A program made the position numbers and the translations under genes. Below are positions 8,651 to 16,168 of a DNA stretch of 64,000 nucleotides, piece by piece. Numbering within the stretch: position 1 is the first letter of the stretch; each line of letters opens with the position of its first letter. Source of the DNA: an uncultured Phascolarctobacterium sp. (GTDB lineage Bacteria; Bacillota; Negativicutes; Acidaminococcales; Acidaminococcaceae); the NCBI GenBank assembly GCA_900757795.1, contig CAAEPE010000009.1, positions 124,001 through 188,000 on the forward strand, written 5' to 3'. Below the pieces are notes generated by a model, which saw nothing but the letters and a program-made list of their open reading frames with translations, was not told the origin of the DNA and made no database searches.

Positions 8651-9928
8651 TTATTTTTTTAACACAGGCACAGTCAAGCTGCCTTGGGGCATCAGCAGAA
8701 TTTTATAGTCAGAGCCGACAATTTCTTCCGCCCTAGCGATAGCTGCGTCCACATCATCCACTGCTTCAAAAAGCAAATCCTGCGCCAGCTTTTTATCTAA
8801 TGCAGATACCAAAATAAATTTAGCTTTTTTCATCAAGCGGGTAATAGCAAAGGCCTTATGCGCGCCGATAACAAATTTTTTCGCCAAGGCTGCTTTAATG
8901 GCGTCGGGAGAAGGATTTTCCTGCAAAGCTTTTTCTAAAGCCGCGCTGCCGCTGCCCTCCTCGCATTCGCCTAAAATAATTACTACGCCGCCCTCACGCA
9001 CAGCGCACCAAGCGTTGTCCATGGTTTTTTGCAGCTGATAAATGTTAATATCTTTCGGATAACCGCCGCAGCTGGCGATAACAATATCCGCAGGCTGACT
9101 GATAGGCGCTCCGTAAACCTGCTCCACAAATCTACAGGCGTCTAAATGAGATTGCCGCCAATCGCCAGCGAAAATTTTTAAGAAACGTTTTTGCGCGTCT
9201 AAAATTGCGTTGAAATTAAATAATCTATGCTTTTGCGCAAATAAAGCCACGCCCTCCATTTGATCCTCATAAACAGGATTGCCGTCCAGCCTGCCTAATT
9301 GAGAATTAGGGCTCATCATCAGGCTGTGATTGCGGCGCACGGTTTCCATAGCCGCCACACCCGGCAGCACAGCCTTGCGTCCGCCGCCAAAGCCGCTGAA
9401 AAAGTGATATACCACTGTGCCGGTCATAATTACTAAATCAACATCGCAGATAAGCTTATTGATTAAAACCGGCGTACCAAAGGAAGTAGCGCCAAAATAA
9501 TTAAAATCTTCATGCTTATTGCAATCGCTGTTATACATGGGCAGACGGGCAGCCACATTTTCGCTGACCTGCTCCACCATTTCCTCATGGCTCATGGCGC
9601 GGTGAGTGCCTAGAGCAAAAACTATTTTCATGTCCTCGTCTTTTACGCCCAGCTTATTCATTTCGTCAACCAAAATCGGCATAAAATCGTGAGTATTAGC
9701 TACACGCGTAGAATCATTGCAGATAAAAGCAATTTTCATGCCTGGTTTCACCAATTTATCAATGGGTTCGCTGTCAATAGGATGATAAATAGCATCTAAA
9801 ACCTCAGCCTTTAAATCTGTCAGCGGCGGCAATTCCGCAATTTTAATTTCGTCCAACACATGCTCCTGTTCTAAAGAAAAATGCTTGTAACCATGTCCAT
9901 ACTTATATTTGTATTCCACTGTGGTCAT
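8651..9928 (-). CDS. larA: LarA-type nickel-dependent racemase/epimerase
   Basis: A 425-residue protein of the LarA family. Enzymes of this family racemise or epimerise alpha-hydroxyacids with a nickel-pincer nucleotide cofactor covalently held by a Lys. The cofactor-binding segment is seen as SGFGGGRKAVLPGVA with its Lys; other signatures are FICNDSTRV, FALGTHRAMS (catalytic His region) and VVYHFFSGFGGG. Lactate racemase is the founding activity, but many homologues act on other substrates, so the substrate is open. No larB, larC or larE genes, which make the cofactor, are within the window. Start ATG with a TGGAGGTG site. Confidence 0.88.
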   Translation of the reverse strand: MTTVEYKYKYGHGYKHFSLEQEHVLDEIKIAELPPLTDLKAEVLDAIYHPIDSEPIDKLVKPGMKIAFICNDSTRVANTHDFMPILVDEMNKLGVKDEDMKIVFALGTHRAMSHEEMVEQVSENVAARLPMYNSDCNKHEDFNYFGATSFGTPVLINKLICDVDLVIMTGTVVYHFFSGFGGGRKAVLPGVAAMETVRRNHSLMMSPNSQLGRLDGNPVYEDQMEGVALFAQKHRLFNFNAILDAQKRFLKIFAGDWRQSHLDACRFVEQVYGAPISQPADIVIASCGGYPKDINIYQLQKTMDNAWCAVREGGVVIILGECEEGSGSAALEKALQENPSPDAIKAALAKKFVIGAHKAFAITRLMKKAKFILVSALDKKLAQDLLFEAVDDVDAAIARAEEIVGSDYKILLMPQGSLTVPVLKK

Positions 9929-9984
9929 TGCGACACCTCCATAATAAATATATTGCTTTATTTTTACATTGCTATGATTACAAA

Positions 9985-10425
9985 TTACGCTTTATTGACT
10001 GTTAACAGCAAAATATTTTTTTCATCCCTGCGCTCGTAAGCGGCAGCATCTGTAAATTTGCGCAGCATTACCAGCCCCCAGCCTCCAGCGCGCCGTTCGT
10101 CCAAAGCCGCTTCAGCGTCAGGCTGCACGTCAGCGTTCAGCATATTAAAAGGTATACCGGCATCCTCCAAGCACAGCGTTACCGCATTGTTTGCTTCAAT
10201 AAAATCAAGCTGAAGATATTTTGCACCGGCAAATCCGTCGTAAGCGTAATTAATAATATTTGCCACCGCTTCTTCCGCCGCCAGCTGCAAACGCATAGCT
10301 AAAGGCAAGGGCAACATTTTTTCGCTCTCCTCTCTAATCCACGCCAGCACCAGCGGCAGCTCCTGACCGGTAGCAGCAAAGCGCTTACCGCTTTTTTTTA
10401 TTATTTCAGCCGTTTGCATAGCCAT
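9985..10425 (-). CDS. Anti-sigma-type serine kinase (RsbW/SpoIIAB-like ATPase)
   Basis: A 146-residue GHKL-fold protein (HATPase_c_2). The N-box is LAAEEAVANIINYAYDG, the G1 region DAGIPFN and the G2 region GGWGLVMLRKFTD, all present. Members bind and phosphorylate a STAS antagonist and sequester a sigma factor or another output protein. It lies 16-19 bases after the STAS gene and is opposite a PP2C phosphatase, giving a full partner-switching set. Start is uncertain: GTG at 10428, ATG at 10425 and ATG at 10419 are all possible. No sigma factor is encoded nearby, so the target is unknown. Confidence 0.85.
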   Translation of the reverse strand: MAMQTAEIIKKSGKRFAATGQELPLVLAWIREESEKMLPLPLAMRLQLAAEEAVANIINYAYDGFAGAKYLQLDFIEANNAVTLCLEDAGIPFNMLNADVQPDAEAALDERRAGGWGLVMLRKFTDAAAYERRDEKNILLLTVNKA

Positions 10426-10443
10426 CACATCCAGCTGCCGGCC

Positions 10444-10740
10444 TTAATCCCGAATAGTAAAAAAGGAATCGAAGCCGGACATCTCCAAAACCTCGCGCAC
10501 CAAATGCTGCACATTACAAAGTACAACTTCCGTCTGCCTGCGCTGCGCGCAAGTTGCCAAAACTAAAAGCGCGCGCAAACCCGCGCTGCTAATGTAGTCC
10601 AGTCCTTCCAGTTCTAAAACAAGACGGTCACCGGCATTTTCCAGCGCCGCCAGCGCCTGCTGCTGAAACTCGCCGCAGGTTGCCGTATCAATGCGGCCTA
10701 CTACTTTAAGAGTATCTTTATTCACAACTTGTACTTCCAT
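10444..10740 (-). CDS. STAS-domain anti-sigma factor antagonist (RsbV/SpoIIAA-like)
   Basis: A 98-residue single STAS domain. The phosphorylation loop is visible as LDYISSAGLRALL, with the Ser-Ser pair expected for the kinase-targeted serine. In this family the unphosphorylated form binds the kinase and frees its sigma factor or effector. ATG with a GAGGAG site. It is the first gene of a two-gene unit with the kinase and is divergent from the SpoIIE-type phosphatase, which should dephosphorylate it (inference). Confidence 0.9.
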   Translation of the reverse strand: MEVQVVNKDTLKVVGRIDTATCGEFQQQALAALENAGDRLVLELEGLDYISSAGLRALLVLATCAQRRQTEVVLCNVQHLVREVLEMSGFDSFFTIRD

Positions 10741-10882
10741 AATTTTCTCCTCACTGCCATAACTAAATTTATTGCTAATTTATTTTATAATAATTCTCCT
10801 TGAAGCAAATAAAATCCTGCCGCCGTTTCGTAAAATAAAAATTTATGCTAGAATATAACTAACATGTAAGGAGGTTTCCGTC

Positions 10883-12787
10883 ATGGATAGTTGTACCCGA
10901 CAAAAATATCTCGCCGCACTGCCAAAAATTTTGCTGACGGCGCTTTTATACGGTTTATCCATTATTCCCGGTAAAATGCTGCTCATGCTGGTTCCGGGAG
11001 CCGAGGTGCGTTTTGCCGCCTGCATTCCCGTAATCACAGGCTTTTTATGGGGGCCTGCCGGAGCCATCGGCAGCGCACTGGGTAATTTTATAGGCGATTT
11101 TTACAGCGGCGACGCGCTTTTTGTCTGCTTTTGGGGCGCCGTGTGTAATTTTTTCCTGGCGTTTTTGCCTTATAAGCTTTGGTATGGCGTGCGCGCTCAA
11201 AACGCTCCGCTTTTTATTTATGATACGCAAAGCTGTATTAAATTTTTTGCGATAATTTTTTTAACAGCGTTAAATTTTGCTGCACTGCTTACAGGCATTA
11301 CTATTAGTGAGGGAATGCTGGAAAACTCCCGCAGCTTTTTCATTTTCTTTTCCAGTAATTTTAATTTTCCCTTGCTTTTTGGCCTGCCTATTTTGCTATA
11401 CCTGCGCCGCCAAGTAAATTTTTCATTACCGTCTCTGCCACAAACGGCTGTGCCCAAGCACTCTTGGCAAATATATATTTTTGCTTTTGCCAGCCTTAGC
11501 AGCGTCAGCTTTTTATTATACGCCTTTAACGGCGCCGCAGCAGAAATTGCTCTTGCTTTTTTAGTAATTAACGCTTTACTGCTAGCCTATGTCTGCACGC
11601 TTCCGGCAGCTTACGATTCGGAATTACTCAGCTTGCAGACGAAAAATTATCACTCCATCAGCGCCAAAGCCACCTCGCTGCTCATGCTACTGGCAGTAGC
11701 GATTATCTGCTTTACCATTTTGCTGGCATATTTTATTCAGCGCAAATCATTTCCTGACGAAGCCGGTTTATCCTTATGGCAGTCTTTGTTTACTACGCTG
11801 CTTATCAGCAGTAATATTATTTTTTTAGCGATATTTTTACTGCTGCATCGCATGGAGCAAGCTTTAGTGCTGCCCCTGCGTCAGCTCACTCACGCGGCCA
11901 CTACCTTAGTTTCCAGCGGTTATTTGGAGCAGCAGCATTGCCAGCAAATTGCCAAGGCTTACGAAAAAAATCAGGACGAAATCAGCGACCTCTGGGCGTC
12001 CTTTAATCAAATGTCCTGCGATATCCGCAGCTATATCGACAACATGGCCGCCGCCATTGCGGAAAAAGAAAATATTGCCGCGCAGCTTAGTGTTGCCTCG
12101 CAAATTCAGCAAAGCATTTTGCCGGACACAGCGCCGATTAACCAACAGCTAAAAAATTATACTGTTACCGCCGGAATGTTTCCGACCAAGGAAGTCGGCG
12201 GTGATATGTACGACTGCTTTTTCCTGCCGGACGGACGACTTGCAATTTTAATTGCAGATGTTTCCGGCAAAGGTATGCCTGCCGCGCTGTTTATGATGGC
12301 GGCGAAAACGCTGCTGAAAAGCAACGGCAGCTTAGGCGACCCCGCTAAAATATTAAGCGCCGCTAACGACAGTCTGGCAGAAAATAACACGAACATGATG
12401 TTTGTTACCGTTTGGCTGGGTATTGTAGATTTAGTCAGCGGCAAGATGGTTTATGCTAATGCCGGACACAATTATCCGTTATTACAGGAGGAAAATAAGC
12501 CCGGCGTATGGCTGCGCCAGCGTTCAGGTCCGGCTTTGGGCATCATTACAGGCCGCACTTATAAAAATTATGAGCTAACGCTGCCTTTTAACAGCAAACT
12601 GCTGCTGTATACGGATGGCATTACGGAAGCAGAAAATCCGCGCAAGGAATTTTATGGCGAGCAGCGCTTGGAACAGCGTTTTCAGCGTGCGCATATTCCG
12701 GAAGATATTCTTTTTTCCGTTTTGGAATTTGCCGAGGATTCTCCCCAAAGTGATGATATTACCTTTTTATGGCTTAGCAGAAAATAA
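10883..12787 (+). CDS. Membrane-bound SpoIIE/RsbU-type PP2C phosphatase with HAMP domain
   Basis: A 634-residue protein. Residues 1-190 hold about five hydrophobic segments resembling membrane sensory or ECF-type domains (PVITGFLWGPAGAIGSALGN), then three more segments to about 330. A HAMP-like linker (LPLRQLTHAATTLVSSGYLE) and a coiled stretch follow. The catalytic PP2C domain runs from about 415 to the end with GGDMYDCFF, IADVSGKGMPAALFM, YANAGHNYPLL and LYTDGITEAENP, which include the metal-binding Asp and Gly residues. It should dephosphorylate the STAS protein encoded divergently. Start ATG after AAGGAGG. The signal sensed is unknown. Confidence 0.9.
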   Translation: MDSCTRQKYLAALPKILLTALLYGLSIIPGKMLLMLVPGAEVRFAACIPVITGFLWGPAGAIGSALGNFIGDFYSGDALFVCFWGAVCNFFLAFLPYKLWYGVRAQNAPLFIYDTQSCIKFFAIIFLTALNFAALLTGITISEGMLENSRSFFIFFSSNFNFPLLFGLPILLYLRRQVNFSLPSLPQTAVPKHSWQIYIFAFASLSSVSFLLYAFNGAAAEIALAFLVINALLLAYVCTLPAAYDSELLSLQTKNYHSISAKATSLLMLLAVAIICFTILLAYFIQRKSFPDEAGLSLWQSLFTTLLISSNIIFLAIFLLLHRMEQALVLPLRQLTHAATTLVSSGYLEQQHCQQIAKAYEKNQDEISDLWASFNQMSCDIRSYIDNMAAAIAEKENIAAQLSVASQIQQSILPDTAPINQQLKNYTVTAGMFPTKEVGGDMYDCFFLPDGRLAILIADVSGKGMPAALFMMAAKTLLKSNGSLGDPAKILSAANDSLAENNTNMMFVTVWLGIVDLVSGKMVYANAGHNYPLLQEENKPGVWLRQRSGPALGIITGRTYKNYELTLPFNSKLLLYTDGITEAENPRKEFYGEQRLEQRFQRAHIPEDILFSVLEFAEDSPQSDDITFLWLSRK

Positions 12788-12792
12788 GCAAA

Positions 12793-12828
12793 AAGCGCTC
12801 CGAAAAAATCGGAGCGCTTATTTTTTTA
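12793..12828. terminator. Bidirectional terminator between the phosphatase and the peptide locus
   Basis: Perfect 10-base arms AGCGCTCCGA and TCGGAGCGCT around an A-rich loop, followed by seven T and flanked by A on the other side. It can stop both the phosphatase transcript and the minus-strand peptide export operon. The stretch 12829-12929 beyond it holds no gene. Confidence 0.9.
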
Positions 12829-12929
12829 GCACAGCCTGCTGCGTTTTTCATTTCTCATATTTCAGAGAAGTAATTCTTGCTTTGTAAATAATTTCTTTGC
12901 ACTTATCTACATTTTCATCTTTCCATTAT

Positions 12930-13094
12930 TTATTTGGAAACTTGTCGTTCATATTTTACAGGCCTAAAAATAGCGTGTCCTCCGGCAGTTTATTCCAGTT
13001 CCTCATCCGTAAGCAGTGCTGCTTTTTCTTTATCGGTAACTTGCTGCTCATCAGTGTTAGTAAGCTTTTCTTGTTCAAACGATTTTTCTTTCAT
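12930..13094 (-). pseudogene. Second double-glycine peptide precursor, interrupted by a TAA at leader position -5
   Basis: An ATG at 13094 with an AAAGGAG site opens a 34-codon frame (MKEKSFEQEK, ending in LLTDEELE) that stops at TAA 12990-12992. Read through that stop, the same frame continues TAGGHAIFRPVKYERQVSK to a second TAA at 12930-12932. The composite LTDEELE-stop-TAGG matches the double-glycine leader consensus: L at -12, S/T at -11, E at -8, L at -7 and GG at -2/-1. The stop replaces residue -5, where the neighbouring precursor has Gln (CAG); CAA to TAA is a single C-to-T change. A read-through product would have a 15-residue core. It starts 14 bases after the intact precursor ends. 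Decayed gene, sequencing error or recoding are all possible. Confidence 0.6.
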
Positions 13095-13108
13095 AATTAT
13101 TGCTCCTT

Positions 13109-13357
13109 TTATGATTTTTTTAGCGAAGCTTTTCCTTTTCCCCACGCAAAAGTTGTTTCTCCAGGCAAATTCGTTCTTGCCTCTTCATTGGCAGGAGAAT
13201 TATTTACTTCCATTGTAAACTCCACAGTTGCTTCGTCAATAGTAAGGGATGGTACAGGAACTATTGTCAGAATCGGAGGACATATTCCCGTGCCGCCTCT
13301 AGCCTGCGCCATTTCTTCCTCCGTCAGCTTTTGCTTGTCTATATCTGCCCTAGTCAC
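13109..13357 (-). CDS. Double-glycine peptide precursor with DUF2589-like core
   Basis: An 82-residue protein with a GTG start at 13357 fixed by AAGGAGG seven bases upstream. Residues 1-22 are a bacteriocin-type leader ending LTEEEMAQARGG (L -12, T -11, E -8, M -7, GG -2/-1), the form cut by C39 peptidases. The 60-residue remainder begins TGICPPILTIVPVPSLTIDE and continues ATVEFTMEV, then a short linker and TFAWGKGKASLKKS. From memory this resembles the start of DUF2589 proteins (P-hydrophobic-VPxPSLxIDEAxVxFxxxV followed later by a GWG segment), but cut short. It lies 102 bases after the exporter gene stop. No modification enzyme is nearby, so the product is probably unmodified. Function (bacteriocin, signal or effector) unknown. 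Confidence 0.65.
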   Translation of the reverse strand: MTRADIDKQKLTEEEMAQARGGTGICPPILTIVPVPSLTIDEATVEFTMEVNNSPANEEARTNLPGETTFAWGKGKASLKKS

Positions 13358-13459
13358 AATAAATCCTCCTTACATCACGCAAATAAATTTTATACATTAA
13401 ATATTCTTGCATAAAATTTCGCCAAAACGAAACAAAAACCCTGCTGCGCAAAATTTATT

Positions 13460-16168
13460 TTATGTCAGCTGCCTGCGCGCCAATTCGGCAAAGCTGCCGT
13501 TCTTGGCCATCAGCTCCTCGTAGCTGCCTTCTTCCACAATATGGCCTTGATCCATTACAAAAATACGATTTACATTTTTTATCGTACTCAAGCGATGCGC
13601 AATAATCAAACGTGTACAGTGCATTTCGCTGAGACTTTTGCTGACAATAGCCTGCGTAGTATTATCCAGAGCGCTGGTCGCTTCGTCCAGCATGAGCACT
13701 CTAGGATTATGCACAATGCTGCGCGCCAACAAAATGCGCTGCCGCTGGCCGCCGGAAATATTACCGGAGCTTTCGCTTATCATGGTGTGCATCTGCATAG
13801 GCATTTCCCGGATATCCTGCGCCAAGCCTACGCGCTCCGCCGCCTTCCACGCATCATCTACTGTTAATCCGCCAGCCGCACCGATAATATTTTCAAAAAT
13901 AGTTCCCGCCATAAGCTTGCCGTTTTGCAAAACTACGCCTAGCTGACTGCGCACCGAAACCACATTCAGCTCCGCCAAATCCATATTGTCATAATAAACT
14001 GCACCGCGCAAAGGCTTTTCAAAACCTAACAGCAAACGCAAAAGCGTAGATTTACCGCAGCCGCTGCGGCCAACAATGGCTACTGATTCACCGGCGTTGA
14101 TAAACATATTCAAATCGCGCAAAACTTCCGGACCATCCTTGGAATAGGCAAAGCTTAAATGCCGCAGCTCCAGCTCGCCGGAAAGCCTGCCTACTTCCAG
14201 TTTTTCGTCCGACTGCTCGGGCACAGTTTCCAACAAGGGACGCAGATTTTCAATCTGCGGCTGTACACTGAAAAAGCTGGCTGCCAGCGGCACCATGTTT
14301 AACAGCGTAGCGTTAAAAGCAGAATACGCCGCCTGAAAGGCAATAAACTCTGCATAGCTCATAGCGGCTTGCGCAGAATTTGCCCCGCCCGGCTGGCTTT
14401 CAATGCCGTACATGGCAATGTAATACAAAAGTAAACTTAAAAGTAAGGGCTGCCCCATATTAATAATTGTACTGAAATTATTTTGCCAGCGCAGCTTTAA
14501 ATTCCACTTCCATTGCTCGCCAAAGCATTTGGCCCACAAATAAAATGCCTGCTCCTCTGCGCCCTGAATACGGAATTTAGCCAAGCCGTTAAAAATTTGC
14601 ACTACCCGTGCCGAGGTTTTATTATCTGCGTTAATCAAGTGCCGCTGAAAGCTGATTACACGCCGATAAATAAACGCCGTAATGATAAAATACACCAGCC
14701 ACAAGCACAACGCGGTCAGCGTCAGCTTGAAGCTGTAATAGCACATCAAAAAAACGCTCCACAAGGAGAAAATCACATTAAATACGCTGCTGATAAAATC
14801 GCCCGTGACAAAGGTTTTGATGGCGTTAATGCCCTGCATTCTGCCTAAAAGCTCGCCAGTTTCGTATTTTTTAAAAAAGTCCGCAGGCATAGCCAAAAGC
14901 CGCGACCACAACGCCGCCTCCGTAGCAATATTCAAATGATTAGAAATACGCAATACAGCGATAGAGCGCACCAAGGATAACGCCGCCGTGGTAAAGCCAA
15001 CTACTAGAATAACCTGCGTCAACGTAGTTAAACCCTGACGGTCACCAATAGGAATAATATCGCTGAAGATAGATTTGCTGATAATAGGCGTAACCAGCGG
15101 CGTAAGGCCTGCAAAAAAGCTTGCCAATACAATGGTTACATAATCGTTGCGCCAGCATTGCCGCAGCATAAATTGCAGCAAATCTTTAATTTTCAGCGCA
15201 CGCTGAGGAAAGCCGGCATAGCAGGCGTAAGCTTCGCTGCTTAATTCAGCTGCCAGTTCTGCATTAAGCTCGGTTTTACTACCATCAGCTGCGTATAAAG
15301 AATATTTTTCCGGAGTTTCAGGCAGTGCCGCCAGCCATTCCTTACCGCGCTGCACTAAAAGAACCCCGCTGTCGTACTTAAACCATTCTCCCTCTAAAAC
15401 TACTCTGCGCATCCGCACTCCGCCTTTAACCAGCAAGCGTTTGAGAATTGCGAAATCACTTTGTCGCTGCATCAATTCTTTAGGCAGCGTCATACCCTCA
15501 GTTTCCATATGAAAATGCTCGCCAATGCGCCGCGCCAACTGCGTTAAACCGTCGCTGTCGCCGTAAATTGGTGCAAAGGCGTCTTCCTCACCCGTCAAAA
15601 TATTGATAGACGCATCTATCAGTTTTTGTTTTTTTTGACGGCGCATTTTTAATCGCTGAGAAAAATATTTGCGCAAAGAATTAAACTGCCCGCTCATGAA
15701 CATGGCTAAAATATTTTCATGCTCCAAAAAGGTCAGCCATAAATGCTCGTTGTCTACGTGCAGTAAAAAGTCTGCTTTATTCCAGCTGCCCACATAATCG
15801 TCATTGCGCACAGCAAAAAAGCGCAGCCACGGCAACACCAGCAGCGATTTAAACCAATCCCGCATACCATCGCGCAAACCGTCAGCATTACCAATACAAT
15901 TTTCCGCAGCATCAGCCGCGCTGTAAATTACCAGCTCCGCCTGCTCTTTAGCGTATAAAAAAATTTCTAATTTTTGAAACTCATCATAAAGGTCAAAAGC
16001 ATACTGACCTTTCCTGCGTTCCAGCAAAAACATACGTTCCTTGCCGTCGCGAGTGGTAACATAAACATCTACGGAACCACTCAACACTACGGCCACAGCA
16101 CCCTCCTGCTCCAGCCTCAGCCGTTGTCCGGAAGTGAGCGTCATTTGTCTTGCTTTACATAAGCTCAT
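13460..16168 (-). CDS. NHLM-type ABC transporter, ATP-binding/permease protein without peptidase
   Basis: A 902-residue membrane protein. The first 100 residues look like a cyclic-nucleotide-binding fold (VVLSGSVDVYVTTRDGKERM), with a further family-specific soluble part to about 340. An ABC exporter transmembrane domain covers about 350-640, and the nucleotide-binding domain has Walker A GRSGCGKST, signature ISGGQRQR, Walker B VLMLDEATSAL and the switch His in IIAHRLS. This is the layout of the second ABC protein of NHLM peptide export systems, which pairs with a C39-containing partner. Its ATG overlaps the partner's stop (ATGA), so the two are translationally coupled. Confidence 0.88.
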   Translation of the reverse strand: MSLCKARQMTLTSGQRLRLEQEGAVAVVLSGSVDVYVTTRDGKERMFLLERRKGQYAFDLYDEFQKLEIFLYAKEQAELVIYSAADAAENCIGNADGLRDGMRDWFKSLLVLPWLRFFAVRNDDYVGSWNKADFLLHVDNEHLWLTFLEHENILAMFMSGQFNSLRKYFSQRLKMRRQKKQKLIDASINILTGEEDAFAPIYGDSDGLTQLARRIGEHFHMETEGMTLPKELMQRQSDFAILKRLLVKGGVRMRRVVLEGEWFKYDSGVLLVQRGKEWLAALPETPEKYSLYAADGSKTELNAELAAELSSEAYACYAGFPQRALKIKDLLQFMLRQCWRNDYVTIVLASFFAGLTPLVTPIISKSIFSDIIPIGDRQGLTTLTQVILVVGFTTAALSLVRSIAVLRISNHLNIATEAALWSRLLAMPADFFKKYETGELLGRMQGINAIKTFVTGDFISSVFNVIFSLWSVFLMCYYSFKLTLTALCLWLVYFIITAFIYRRVISFQRHLINADNKTSARVVQIFNGLAKFRIQGAEEQAFYLWAKCFGEQWKWNLKLRWQNNFSTIINMGQPLLLSLLLYYIAMYGIESQPGGANSAQAAMSYAEFIAFQAAYSAFNATLLNMVPLAASFFSVQPQIENLRPLLETVPEQSDEKLEVGRLSGELELRHLSFAYSKDGPEVLRDLNMFINAGESVAIVGRSGCGKSTLLRLLLGFEKPLRGAVYYDNMDLAELNVVSVRSQLGVVLQNGKLMAGTIFENIIGAAGGLTVDDAWKAAERVGLAQDIREMPMQMHTMISESSGNISGGQRQRILLARSIVHNPRVLMLDEATSALDNTTQAIVSKSLSEMHCTRLIIAHRLSTIKNVNRIFVMDQGHIVEEGSYEELMAKNGSFAELARRQLT

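Noticed and set aside
12897..13400. Open frame of 167 codons on the plus strand across the peptide locus
   Set aside because: It is antisense to both precursors, has no ribosome site and its sequence is low complexity; the minus-strand frames have strong ribosome sites and leader motifs.
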